Part shown: positions 26,001 to 34,497 of the stretch, piece by piece | How the letters are laid out: each line of letters opens with the position of its first letter | How positions within the stretch are numbered: position 1 is the first letter of the stretch | Assembly (NCBI GenBank): GCA_030770545.1 | Contig: CM061090.1 | Span: 18,324,501-18,388,500, forward strand | Direction: 5' to 3' | DNA length: 64,000 nucleotides | Source of the DNA: Macropodus opercularis | Taxonomy: Eukaryota; Chordata; Actinopteri; Anabantiformes; Osphronemidae | The notes under the pieces: generated by a model | The model's database searches: none | Seen by the model: the letters and a program-made list of their open reading frames with translations, nothing else | What the model was told of the DNA's origin: nothing | Program-made: the position numbers and the translations under genes

Positions 26001-29000
26001 CAGGGACGCAAATGCAAACTATTTCCCACATTGGAAGTTGCACACAGTTTCTTGCACAGAGCATGTTCCCTCAAGTTCCACTGTCCTTTGAACTGACGCA
26101 CACAAACACAGCAGCACATGTATATACACTGTCACTGGTATTTTTATCCAGTGGCTGCAAACCATATCACTCTCAGACGACAGAGGAGCCACGGTCACAC
26201 CAGCTAGTACTTAACCCCCCCCCCCACCCCCCACATCAGTGTGTGCTGATATAAAGGGACTCTGAAAAGGTGGTGGGAGGTTAAACGTGGAAAGAATTTA
26301 GTGTTATCAACTGCTGCCTGCAAGACCGCTGAGGAGGTATACACACACACACACACAAACAGCAAAGACCCTAAAAACGTGGTGACATGACAGGGCCATA
26401 GGCGAGCACACACACGCTGCCTTCTCCAATAGGGCTTTTCCTCCTGAGGCGAGGCTAAAGCATCCAATCTCAGTCTTTCTTGTCTACCCCTGGCACTGAT
26501 AAAGGCTTATAATGAACTGGGGACTAGAAATCAGTCCCAAGACCGATGGCTTTATGGCCCCGGCCAGATCATGGCCCTCTGCGGATTTCGTTTTGTCACA
26601 GGATGAGAACAGAAAGAGAGACTGTGAGATGGTTAAAAAAAAAAAAAAAAAGGAGGAAGGATAACGAAAGATGGGAGTGAGGTGAAAAGATTAAAGTTTT
26701 ACACTCCAACCTTTGAGAAGCATTTTGCAATACAGCCAGCATCCAGAGTTTACTACCAGAGCCTTGTTTCAGATGTGTGCCGCATTGCTAACTGTGCTGA
26801 AATAACCGTCCAAAGTTTTGATAAAGAAGCCCAAAGCAACAGCCAAAGCCGTCCTAACAAGGGGACAAAGGTCCTTCTGCTTTTATCATCCTTTGCCTTA
26901 TCTTCCACTGTTGCACTTTGGAGCGATGTAAAGGCATGTTTGTAAACTGGTAACAGTTGTACATTTTGCTTGGCTCGCGTTCAAGAATGCGATAGCAGAT
27001 TGTGTTTGCTAAGGCATGTTATTATTCCAGCTACCTCGTGACCCCTGGGAGAGCATATAATGGAATCACAGATGTTCCACTGCACCGTAATGCTTAGAAA
27101 CACTAACCGTTGTTTTATACATGACCAAGTGGAGCGAAGAAGCAATGATGAAGGTATGAACAAAGAATACATAAAGTGATCTGCGAGGAAGGAAACTTTT
27201 AAGTTCGACTTACCTCGAATAGATTAGATGCCTCGTTGCCATACTGTGCCGAAATGATCTCTGATTGGTCGCTGTACCATTTGAGTCCACCCAGGAAACT
27301 GTCTGCGTCTAAGTCACTGACATCCAGCTCTGAGAGGTCAAGTTCGGGGAGGTCCGGGCAGAGGGGTTGGTCTTCACCAACCAAGGCAGCACACTGCAGT
27401 AAAAAGGAAGACGAGAACAGTCAAGACAGAAAGTTCACTTTGCATATGCAAATCAGACAACAAGTGTCAAAGTTGGAGAACAACGCAGGAATCAAATCGT
27501 GATCTTGGACACGAACGTCCTTTAACGACGTGCTGTCGCATCCTAAGCAAAGGCAGCGCAGCACACGCTCAAATACTGATTGTTAGCACGACTCTTTCCG
27601 CGAAGCACCGCGTGCAGACCTGCAACCTGTTTCCAATTTGCTTCTGTTCAACCTGCTCAACACTTGTCCTCCTACCATCATTCCCCGAGCACCGTGATTG
27701 GCGCTGGCCTCGGTGCTGCCAAACGCTGCCTGTTGAGATTTTGTTATTCACCAGCCACTTTTATGTAATCTAGCCAATGTGTACTGTATGTAGCAGCTGC
27801 TCCCGCTTCCTCCCCACACAGATCAACAGCTCTGCGCTGGTTGCAATAAAGAGCTCTGGAAGTATTTTAACACAAGTAAGAGGGGCATAGGTTTACATTT
27901 ACGAATCATATTTAACAAATGCAGAATCCGTATTATTTGCTTTTGTCCATCAAAATACAACTCTTCATTATGAATTGAGTATTCATTTGCGTATGCAACC
28001 CGCAGGCAGGAGACTAAGAGCTCAAATGAGCAACACTCAGGCACACGTCTCTCTGCCACAAAAGAGAGGCAAACTTTGAGCTCCATCGTCAGGGATCACT
28101 AAAAGGCCAAGTCGGGGCGTGTTTACACTCTGTGACTGTGCACATGCAAATCCAGACACGAGAACACAGCTTTATGGCTGCTGCCTAATAGGTTACGCAG
28201 CTCTAATTTTGTTGACAATACGTCAGGCGATGTATTAACGCTACAGGATGGCCTTAAGACAGATAGAAGATAGATATCCGAGAGCGAAGCCGGGAGGTAT
28301 TTGGCCCGCAGACTGAGCAGGGATGACAGCCGGGTTCGGCTCAGGGCAAAGCTGGGAGACGGATGCTGTGCCAAGTAGGAAAAACCGCCCAGACACTTGT
28401 GTCACAGTTCATCTGTCCTCGGAAACGCACCAACACGGATACGCGATGACTTAAGACTGTGATGAGACAAATCTGTTATGTTGCAACAGCAACGGCGGAG
28501 GGGACGGATTCACTGCGTCTTAGGCTTCCCCCCTGAGATGATCCACTGTGACAAGGCACGGCATTACAGAACGGGTTAGGGACACGCAGAGACTGGACGT
28601 CCTGTGGCCAATTATTTTAGTTACTTCCTGCTGAACTATGAAAATAGCGCCCGCAATCAGGGCGAACCAAAGCACCCGAGTGATTTACGCACGCATCGGA
28701 GATAAACGACTCCTCGGATGACACCTACATGACTGATCTCCTACCGAAATAGCGAGATATTTGTATTGTTTAGTTAGGAAATGGCTTCAAGAACAAAACA
28801 AACCCCGTTATTTTAGAGTAAACATTGGCAGTAAGCGGCAAACGACACGCTCTGAAGTGACAGAGTACGTGTCTGCCTCCGTGATTCAAGTGGAAAAGCG
28901 GCGTGATTGGATGAAAAGCAATTCTTATATCAGTCGGAAAAAAGAGACTCATACTTTTATTAAAATCCGTAGCTTTTTTTCTTTTTCTTCGTGTTCCCAT

Positions 29001-30079
29001 CACGCAACGCAGACAGAATCAAATATGCACCCAGGCTGCAGTTACATCATGTAGTTACCGTGACATCTTTTCTGAAGCATCGCTGAGTATCCTCCTGTAT
29101 AGAGACCTCAGCACCTCAGTAAAAGCCAGGTAGACCTGAACGCCCATAACAAGCTAGACAGACTCGGTAAATTAGAGGGAAAGGGGACGAACAAGTATCC
29201 CTTTGATGTGCTTTCTTTAAAAAAAATCTCTATGCGCTTTACGCGTAATGATGAGAACAAAAAGGCAGATTTAACAGACGTCGGGAGCGGATACGAGTCA
29301 TTTGTTTGGATTAATAGATGCACAAATGCGCAGAGGGTAAGCTCGAATGCGCTCAAGCATAAAAGCGTAAAGTCTGCCTGATGTTACTCTCCAGTCAGTG
29401 GAACGCTCCCCCGGCCGGAATACCGTTAGTATTAGGATGCTCCTGCGCAAAGCCAGATAGCGGTCCCGCCAGTGTGCACAACCTTTGCTCTCGCCTTTGA
29501 AAATAACAGGCTATCCCGAGACAGCACATCAAAGGGATTGTTATCGTCAGTGGATTTCATGCGTCAGCGAAATACCTGACTTTGAGACATTTCTGTCATT
29601 TCGGCATGAAAAACCTTCTCGGCGCCGGAGCGCGTACAGTCCGCGGCTGGAGAGAAATCCGCCAGCTTGCAAGCACTCGCTCCGAGTGAACAGAGATCCT
29701 ACGAGAAAAGCGATGGTCCTGAGCCCGTGCGCACATTACAACAACTAGACCTTTAACTGAGGCGAAAGGGCAGAATCCGCACAATCCCTCCTCGTCATAT
29801 ATATTCCCGTGTTGTATATCCCCCGCATCCTCAACTGTGTCCAGACGCGCACTACACCGGCAAGTCGCCGACAGCAACCGCCACCAGCAGCAGCAACAGC
29901 AGCAGAGAAGAAGAGAGCGTAGAGTTGTACGAAAATCTCAAATAGTAAGTGTGGTCCATCGTTCCAGGGGAAAAAAAGAAAGTCCAGAGGGTTAGAAAGA
30001 TGAAACAAGTCGGATTTTTAAATGCGCTCACCTCTAATTCTCTCCACACCGAGTCCTGGTTACACCTGTCCCACGCCAT
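125..30079 (-). CDS. ppargc1a: PGC-1alpha coactivator gene, ten coding exons, 3' end off window
   Basis: PGC-1alpha is a nuclear coactivator that docks on nuclear receptors (PPARs, ERRs) and NRF-1, recruits acetyltransferases and Mediator, and drives mitochondrial biogenesis and oxidative metabolism. Every family landmark is present in order: acidic N-terminal activation domain, LKKLL box (residues 142-146), ELLKYL (209-214), TPPTTPP block (about 636-642), HCF-binding DHDY (746-749), DQEIRAELNKHFGHPL (877-892), SR tract (about 1012-1045) and a C-terminal RRM (about 1091-1178). Exons 2, 3 and 4 have 60, 65 and 42 codons, as in mammals as I recall them. The visible part is about 1,177 residues, longer than the ~798-residue human protein, mostly because of exon 5. 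PGC-1beta is excluded by the N-terminus, the exon 2 sequence and the GSPFENKTIERTLSVE block. The final ~30 residues and stop codon are beyond position 1. Family assignment is firm; the exon 5 3' end is uncertain. Confidence 0.97.
277..598 (-). other. ppargc1a: ppargc1a intron between RRM exons
   Basis: A 322-base intron with gtaagg donor and ggaacag acceptor that splits the RRM between its RNP2 and RNP1 halves. Nothing else is recognisable inside it. Confidence 0.95.
599..720 (-). CDS. ppargc1a: ppargc1a exon equivalent to mammalian exon 10, RRM first half
   Basis: This exon has 122 bases with acceptor atgagcag and donor gtaagg. It encodes EERRVVYVGRLRSDCTRAEL, then KRRFEVFGEIEECAVNLRDD and two bases of a Gly codon. 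VVYVGRL is the RNP2 strand of the RNA-recognition motif, and RRFEVFGEIEE is its first helix and following loop. Human has VIYVGKIRPDTTRTELRDRF, so this copy is somewhat diverged on the exposed surface but keeps the fold residues. In mammals the RRM couples coactivation to RNA processing. Confidence 0.96.
721..2434 (-). other. ppargc1a: ppargc1a intron before the RRM
   Basis: About 1.7 kb between donor gtgagt and acceptor atgagcag. It contains short A and T runs (for example near 1990-2015) and no recognisable exon, RNA gene or transposon. Confidence 0.95.
2435..2555 (-). CDS. ppargc1a: ppargc1a exon equivalent to mammalian exon 9
   Basis: This exon has 121 bases with acceptor tcccacag and donor gtgagt. 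The first G completes the codon from the previous exon, followed by 40 codons: YDSYEEYQHERLKREEYRRD, then a charged helix ending QRERQKQKAI. It is nearly identical to the human segment linking the SR region to the RRM. It is highly charged, probably helical, and ends in phase 0 immediately before the RRM, the same phase as in human as I recall it. Confidence 0.97.
2556..5263 (-). other. ppargc1a: ppargc1a intron after the SR exon
   Basis: About 2.7 kb between donor gtaagt and acceptor tcccacag. It holds an A run at about 3570-3589, a T run near 4849-4860 and a short TG run near 5228-5241 just downstream of the donor. No recognisable gene. Confidence 0.95.
5264..6500 (-). CDS. ppargc1a: ppargc1a fused exon 7+8: TPPTTPP, DHDY motif, SR tract
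   Basis: Acceptor ctcctgcag and donor gtaagt bound 1,237 bases (411 codons plus two split codons). The exon opens LTPPTTPPHKASQENPFKAS, the material of mammalian exon 7, and runs without interruption into mammalian exon 8 sequence. Landmarks are RKGPEQTELYAQLSKAS (about 695-711), the HCF-1-binding DHDYCQ (746-751), a Thr/Ala/Ser-rich variable region (about 752-875), DQEIRAELNKHFGHPL (877-892), FLYPWEGTPLDLLFD (about 957-971) and a short SR-rich tract with SRSRSRSHSGSRSSSSHYRR (about 1013-1032). The last codon is split TG|G and reads Trp where human has Arg. The SR region is clearly shorter than the human one, which has several RSRSRSP repeats before YDSYEEYQ. Confidence 0.96.
6501..9939 (-). 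other. ppargc1a: ppargc1a intron 6
   Basis: About 3.4 kb with gtgagc donor and ctcctgcag acceptor. In mammals an alternative acceptor in this intron makes the truncated NT-PGC-1alpha. A possible equivalent here is the AG ending at 6542, 41 bases upstream of the used acceptor and separated from it by a pyrimidine-rich stretch. No transposon or RNA gene recognised. Confidence 0.93.
9940..10013 (-). CDS. ppargc1a: ppargc1a exon 6, KGSPFENKTIERTLSVE block
   Basis: This exon has 74 bases, with a clear acceptor (long T run, then cttgcag) and donor gtgagc. Its first base completes a split codon and its last base opens one, as in mammals (phase 2 in, phase 1 out). It encodes DHKGSPFENKTIERTLSVEI followed by AGTP. 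The preceding exon must therefore contribute two bases to the first codon, which conflicts with the strongest exon 5 donor. The segment lies in the negative-regulatory and NRF-1/PPAR-binding region of mammalian PGC-1alpha. Confidence 0.96.
10014..11168 (-). other. ppargc1a: ppargc1a intron 5
   Basis: About 1.15 kb if the gt at 11168 is used, slightly longer with the alternative donors after 11174 or 11234. It ends in a long T run plus cttgcag, a very strong acceptor. No separate feature is seen inside, and no clear extra microexon that would correct the reading phase, though a very short one could be missed. Confidence 0.8.
11169..12510 (-). CDS. ppargc1a: ppargc1a exon 5, enlarged, with PGC-1beta-like block; 3' boundary uncertain
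   Basis: The acceptor tttgtacag gives TESPWNGKARG in phase with exon 4, then RRPCTELLKYLTATDD (LLKYL at 210-214), which anchors the exon to PGC-1alpha. The frame then stays open for over 1.3 kb. In order it encodes a Ser-rich tract (about 248-278), SKKKSA, a Gln/His-rich tract (about 286-301), RFIRYMHSYSLPPRE (376-390), a basic stretch (RRAPRRRITVTIKKR), a second LXXLL (LSQLL, 443-447), an Asp-rich tract (about 551-574) and a Pro-rich end. Mammalian exon 5 is only about 80-odd codons. The mouse region corresponding to exon 5 falls in the NRF-1 interaction segment. Three candidate ends exist: gt after 11169 (best match, wrong phase for exon 6), gt after 11174 (right phase, weak) and gc after 11234 (right phase, GC-type). 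The listed end is the outermost. Confidence 0.85.
12511..13641 (-). other. ppargc1a: ppargc1a intron 4
   Basis: About 1.1 kb with gtaggg donor and tttgtacag acceptor. It includes a TG-rich patch close to the donor (13599-13620, + strand). No other feature recognised. Confidence 0.95.
13642..13767 (-). CDS. ppargc1a: ppargc1a exon 4, LXXLL nuclear-receptor box
   Basis: This exon has 126 bases (42 codons), acceptor ttgcag and donor gtaggg, phase 0. It starts LKKLLLAPANSQLSYNQYTG. LKKLL (residues 142-146) is the NR box that binds the AF-2 groove of nuclear receptors. The exon ends NHRIRPPPAVVK. The equivalent of mouse Thr177, an AMPK target in RIRTNP, is proline here, and the numbering is identical because exons 1-3 have the same codon counts. 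A nuclear-receptor docking role is expected from the family. Confidence 0.97.
13768..14700 (-). other. ppargc1a: ppargc1a intron 3
   Basis: About 0.93 kb with gtatga donor and ttgcag acceptor. It interrupts the nuclear-receptor box region, as in mammals. Nothing else recognised. Confidence 0.95.
14701..14895 (-). CDS. ppargc1a: ppargc1a exon 3, LLAVL motif
   Basis: This exon has 195 bases (65 codons), acceptor ctaag and donor gtatga, phase 0 on both sides. The translation begins KIDEENEANLLAVLTETLDS and ends PEPEEPSL. The LLAVL segment (residues 86-90) is the first Leu-rich motif of PGC-1alpha. The terminal Leu abuts the nuclear-receptor box completed by exon 4. The acidic region continues through VDEDGLPSFEALADGD; the Ser/Pro-rich tail of the exon is less conserved. 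The downstream donor gtatga is weaker than the others in this gene. Confidence 0.96.
15676..15696. repeat. TG dinucleotide microsatellite
   Basis: About ten TG units in ppargc1a intron 2, near its 3' end. Confidence 0.9.
16011..16042. repeat. TGGA tetranucleotide microsatellite
   Basis: Eight perfect TGGA units in intron 2, likely polymorphic. Overlapping open frames reading WMDG or HPSI repeats are artefacts of it. Confidence 0.92.
23004..23030. repeat. TG dinucleotide microsatellite
   Basis: About 13 TG units in intron 2, followed by a GA-rich stretch. Confidence 0.9.
23182..23201. repeat. C20 homopolymer
   Basis: Twenty consecutive C bases in intron 2. The opposite strand is a G20 run able to form G-quadruplexes; the length may be uncertain in an assembly. 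Confidence 0.9.
23335..23361. repeat. CA dinucleotide microsatellite
   Basis: About 13 CA units in intron 2, 130 bases from the C20 run. Confidence 0.9.
26340..26357. repeat. CA dinucleotide microsatellite
   Basis: Nine CA-type units in intron 2, close to exon 2. Confidence 0.85.
27214..27393 (-). CDS. ppargc1a: ppargc1a exon 2, acidic activation domain
   Basis: This exon has 180 bases (60 codons), flanked by acceptor ctgcag and donor gtaagt, phase 0 at both ends, the same size and phase as in mammals. It encodes CAALVGEDQPLCPDLPELDL followed by a run of Leu-Asp repeats and FLGGLKWYSDQSEI. This is the transcriptional activation domain that recruits CBP/p300 and SRC-1 in mammals. Differences from human are few (for example WYSDQ for WCSDQ), making it among the best conserved parts of the gene. 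It starts at residue 17. Confidence 0.97.
27394..30031 (-). other. ppargc1a: ppargc1a intron 1
   Basis: About 2.6 kb with gtgagc donor and ctgcag acceptor. The part nearest exon 1 (about 29400-29950) is richer in CpG than the rest of the intron, suggesting that an unmethylated promoter-associated domain extends into it. No exon recognised. Confidence 0.93.
30032..30079 (-). CDS. ppargc1a: ppargc1a exon 1 coding part (start codon exon)
   Basis: The ATG at 30079 begins MAWDRCNQDSVWRELE (16 codons), closely matching the mouse N-terminus MAWDMCSQDSVW. The exon ends in GAG followed by the donor gtgagc, in phase 0. The base after the ATG is G, but position -3 is T, so the initiation context is only moderate. 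This is the proximal-promoter (exon 1a) form of the protein. I did not find the alternative mammalian exon 1b start farther upstream. The 5' untranslated part continues to higher coordinates and its length cannot be fixed from sequence. Confidence 0.95.
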
Positions 30080-30330
30080 CCAGCCACTGAATGACGGCCC
30101 GGAAAATTTAAAAAGAAAAAAGAAAAAAGAAAGAAAGCAAGTAAAAAAAAGAAATCCACACACGCTTCCCACTCGCTCTCACACAGGCAACTGCTGCCCC
30201 TCGCCGAGAATGAACCGAGGGCACCTGTCTTACAACTGCTTTCCATCACATGACAAAGCTATTAAAAGTAGGCAGGGGAGTGACTCCGCGTCCACACTAC
30301 TCGCCAGTGACGCGCAGGGAGCAGGCGGGG
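30080..30330 (-). promoter_or_regulatory. ppargc1a: Likely 5' UTR and proximal promoter of ppargc1a
   Basis: This stretch lies directly upstream of the start codon. Reading toward the gene it has a GC-box-like patch just beyond its outer end (near 30322-30330), a CRE-like half site (CGTCA within 30305-30313), an AP-1-like GAGTCAC (near 30279-30285), a palindromic TCACATGA E-box (30246-30253) of the type bound by USF/MITF/TFE factors, then a pyrimidine-rich leader. Mammalian PGC-1alpha promoters respond to CREB and to MITF-class factors, so these sites are plausible. The transcription start is not determined; there is no convincing TATA box. Confidence 0.45.
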
Positions 30331-31498
30331 TCTGGCTGCGCACATAGTAAAATCCTTTCCGTGCGCTGCAAAAAAAAAAATCCATCTGAAAACCACGCCA
30401 CGGGCTTTCCACGCGAACATATGATAAATATAGTCTACATTAAAAACGCATTCTGGACGCGCGCGCTTAAGGAGAAATCTGAAATGTCTATTTGTCTTCC
30501 TTTGCTCAAATATTTAATATCCTTAACAATCACAACCAATTTGAGCTAGATATGTGAACTATACGTTTTGCTGCGTGGACGTCAAATAACTGCAAATTCG
30601 AATGCGCAAACGTGTCAAATGGCGTAAAGTCTGGTCGTTCTCTCGAAAAATGTCAAATACTGCCTTCCCTGGGGTATTGGAGGCGTCTGCCTCAGTCTGA
30701 GCTTGTCCAGCTCCACAAAAGTAAAATGGTTGCACGGGAATGTTTGATCGCCGATTAATCGTATCGGTCTTGACTTTCCGCAGTTTGCGCAAACTCTATT
30801 GCGTCACCTCTGCACGGGCGTAAACTTAAAACGCGTGTGTTTCGGCGTGTAGAGTATCAAAGAGTCTTAAGTCGATCTTTTGAAAGAAGAGAAAATACAC
30901 ATAAAAGTATTTCTTTGTTCGTGTAGAGACAATAAAAGGGACAGGTGGCAGTATCAACCGTGTATACAGTGTCAACAGGACGTGTATAGGCAACACGACC
31001 TCGGCCAGATAAAAAAACACCAGCTTTGTGGACAATTCAAACAACAGGCGTTTTCTGTTAGGCAGAGCGACGAACACAATCTTAATGTTACGGTCTTCCT
31101 GCAACACACATTTAACAGAAACGTAATTCTATATGCAAATTACCCTTGTTATTGTCACACAGGGATTCTCTTAGATAAACAATAATGCCCAACATATAGT
31201 GTTGAAAGAGTGTAGAGAGGCTGTTTCTGTTTATAGACATTATTGTGAGGAATAAAAACGAACTTCTGATAAAGCCTTGCTGTAATAGGAATCTCACTCT
31301 ATGGAATAAGCTAACCTCAATTCAATTTTTAGTCTTGTAAGCCTATTAACTCCACCTGAGCATGCAAGGAGCAATTGTCTCCCTAAATTACTGAACCACA
31401 TAAAGTAAGACTCATTAAACGCAAAATTGCACAGAAACCTGTAAAAAGGTTCTGGGGCTGGAAATGTAAAGCGGACTGATTACGCGCATTCGGGCCGG

Positions 31499-31534
31499 CG
31501 CGGTGCATGTACATGTACGTGCACGTGCGCGGCG
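31499..31534. promoter_or_regulatory. Alternating purine-pyrimidine tract with CACGTG E-box
   Basis: A run of alternating CG, CA and TG steps with nested palindromes (ACATGT, GTAC, GCACGTGC) about 1.4 kb upstream of the ppargc1a start codon. It contains the canonical E-box CACGTG at 31522-31527, the site class used by CLOCK/BMAL, USF, MYC and TFE factors. Regulatory use is inference; such tracts can also form Z-DNA. Confidence 0.35.
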
Positions 31535-34471
31535 CTTGTGAGTATCTGAGAGCATTTGTTTCGCTAAATCTATACATCTGCCTCTCTGCTCAGAGATGCT
31601 ACCCAGAAGCCTGAGCGAAACCCAAATCGGAGCAGGTGGCGTGTGCAGTGACCTCACAGAGCCCAGATGGACCAGTACCGCACAGACCGCAATACAGGGG
31701 CAGCATGGGAGTGACACGGAGCTTGACGGTTGCTGGCTTGGGGACTGCAGCAGAAATAAAACAGACTACAGGGACTTGAGTCCTTCTGTGGTAACAACGT
31801 GCAGCTGAAATAACCTGCCAGTCTCTACACTGTGTTTACGTGTCCAACAGATGTGGGAAAACGCAGGTGCAGGGGCTCACTGGTCGCGCAGGTTCTGCAC
31901 AACTTGAAGAACAGCATCATGATAAACAAAGATTTGCAAGAAAGCGCTTGAGAGCGTGAAGAAGAAAACGTTCTTTTCCTGCACGTGTCAGGATTAGTCT
32001 ACGTGAGTCAACCATACAGGAGACAAGACAGGAGGCCTCTCTTCAAACATCACATCAGCATCAAAACCTCTACCATATTAAAGATTCAGAGACAAAAAAT
32101 CAGCACAAGAATGATGCTGGCCCTGCAAAACCTCCACTGTGGTTGTTGTTACTCTTTCCTCTCTTCTCTATCCCCTCAAGGCAGATGGCCGCCCACCCTA
32201 AGCTTGGGGTGGTTCAACCAGTTATAGAAACACCCACATTTCATAGGTGTCCTCAATGAAGATCATCACGGATGGATTTCTTTGTGTTTTGTTCATTGTG
32301 ATTCTGGCAAAGATCAGATCACACTCCATGACCAGTTTGTGCAGAAAACCAGGAAGCTGCACGGTGTCATTACTTTTTCTTGCAACTGGAGCTGCTGCTC
32401 AATGTTATTTCTCTCTTTCCTGAAGCGACACGTGTTTATCTGATTGTACTCTTCATGCCAGTTAATTCAACGGAAACTAAAATTAGAAATCATGCTAAGA
32501 TTTTCTTTTCTTCAGTGGCCTTCGGTTCTTTTTCTTACAAGAGGCTGGATTTTTTTTTACGTATGCAGCTGAATAGATTTGTAGATAAAGGACTCATTTG
32601 AAGAAGAAAAAAAGGAGGTCTTACTCCCCCGGACGTTCCGGTATCAGCTGAAATGCCACAGCTTTTGTTTCAGGTGCAGAGAGCTGATAATGAATGGGCG
32701 AGTGTGGGCAAATTGTCACAGGCTGGTGCCGAATAAGAAAAAAAAAGCATTTACCAGCCCACATTAGAGGAGGTGCCAGGGCACTGCCAGGTACAGGGTC
32801 AACATCAACGGATGTTTTAGTGAATCGCCTTGGGTGTTGCTTTTACACTACCCTTCATATCGGATCCCTTCACATCATTTCTCAAGGGGACTGAATCCAT
32901 AGGATGAAGTGAGAACAGTTGTTCACACCCATTTTATTCATAGTATCTTGTCATATTAAGGACCTGATGTGTTCAAAAATGCAGAAAAATAACAGACAAA
33001 TACAGATCAATGTGTATCATTAAACCCCATAAAAATGAATTATGTACTCTCACTAATAAAAAAAAAAAAATAGCAGCACAGGAACTTTTCTGGGTAAATC
33101 ATGCTGTGTTCCATGTGCAGACAAATTACTATCGCACTTACTTGAATTTGGTTTGTGCTGCTGGCAGTTCCCAGAAAGCAAAGGGTCTTAATGATTAAGC
33201 AATTTCTCCCAAGAGTCAGCTGACAAGTGGAACTCTCAAAGCTAAAATGAGGCTAATCCACAGATAATTATCTTTGTTTGAATATTCAACGTGGCCTGAC
33301 TCATGCTACGCTCGCTCCCATTTGCATTTCTGGTCTTAGATCGAATCGGATATTAACTTTTTCCGGTCAGGAGCTGAATTTGCATCGCGCCTGTGGAGAA
33401 ATATTGACTCCATGGTTATTTGTAATACACTATTTTTACCAGTGTCTTTGTTGACAGTCCATCCATACTTAAGTGGCTGTCTTGTTTTCCCTTTTTCCAT
33501 AAATTGTGTTGCAGGCCCTGTGAGAGTGCGGAGCCACGCAGTGTGGGGAGATGATTCATATCACTTTGCTGCATGTCACTGCTCCCAACAGAATTTATCC
33601 TAGCATCTGGCCATTTTAATACATAGTGGCTGGATTCATAAGAATTAATTGAGGGCAGAGGTAAAACAGAGTGCTACATCTATTCCTGACAGCCTATGCG
33701 TCATTCTCCCAGTTGTCGTTTGATGTGCTTTCAGATTTCTGGTGCAAGGGTCATTTTTCGACTTGATAAGTGATATTGTTTTTCCTCGTTATTGGAGGGC
33801 AGCGCAGGAAGTGGTCACATTTCACAACGGCCAAATGCTCTACGATAACATAGGAGGTAATGCCATACACAAGTGGCTACAGGAAATGTAACTGGATACA
33901 CGCGCCAAGCATGAGGTTCAAATGTTGGGTCAAATGATCGCATGGGACTGCGCTGAGATGTTACTGGTTCGGAGCTCTAAAAATATTTTATATACGTTTA
34001 ACTTTTTTACAACAGCATCACTACATTTACTGAGTTCTTCCAGTGTTGTTATGGGTACAGTAACGGGATAAACAGTGTGATGCAGAAGTTATGCCAACGC
34101 TTGCCCTTTGACATCCAGTAAGCTAGTGCTTTCTCCCCCGCGAAGATTTTGCCTCCCCTCACTTTGTAGTACCCTTCAGAGAACCTGCGTGCGAGTGTGT
34201 AATCCTTTCCATCAATGAACTCCACTGTGTCATTTAGCCGCTCTCAGGATGGCGGCTACTTTTCCCTGCGGAGAGTCCGGCCCACGATATTAAGGCAAAT
34301 GGCATGAAGGGGCTGGGGCCGGTTAGCCATGCCTGTGCCTTGGAATCGAAAATAGCATCAGTCCCACGCAGGGGCTGGTAAACACAAAAAGGAGCCTGGG
34401 GCGCGACACAGGATGGTTCCACCCTCCCCTTCCCTACTTCAGCTATGTTTTCGAGGAGCCGGGGGTTGGTT

Positions 34472-34497
34472 GGGGGGGGGGGGGGGGGGGGGGGGGG
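34472..34497. repeat. G26 homopolymer
   Basis: Twenty-six consecutive G bases about 4.4 kb upstream of the start codon. Strong G-quadruplex potential; the exact length should be treated with caution. Confidence 0.9.

Larger units (their letters stand above)
14896..27213 (-). other. ppargc1a: ppargc1a intron 2, the largest intron
   Basis: About 12.3 kb with gtaagt donor and ctcctaag acceptor. It holds the densest microsatellites of the gene: TG at 15.7 kb, TGGA at 16.0 kb, TG at 23.0 kb, a C20 run at 23.2 kb, CA at 23.3 and 26.3 kb, and an A run at 26.6 kb. Several open frames here are low-complexity by-products. No coding exon or transposon is recognised. It may hold enhancers, but nothing in the sequence alone proves one. 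Confidence 0.92.
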
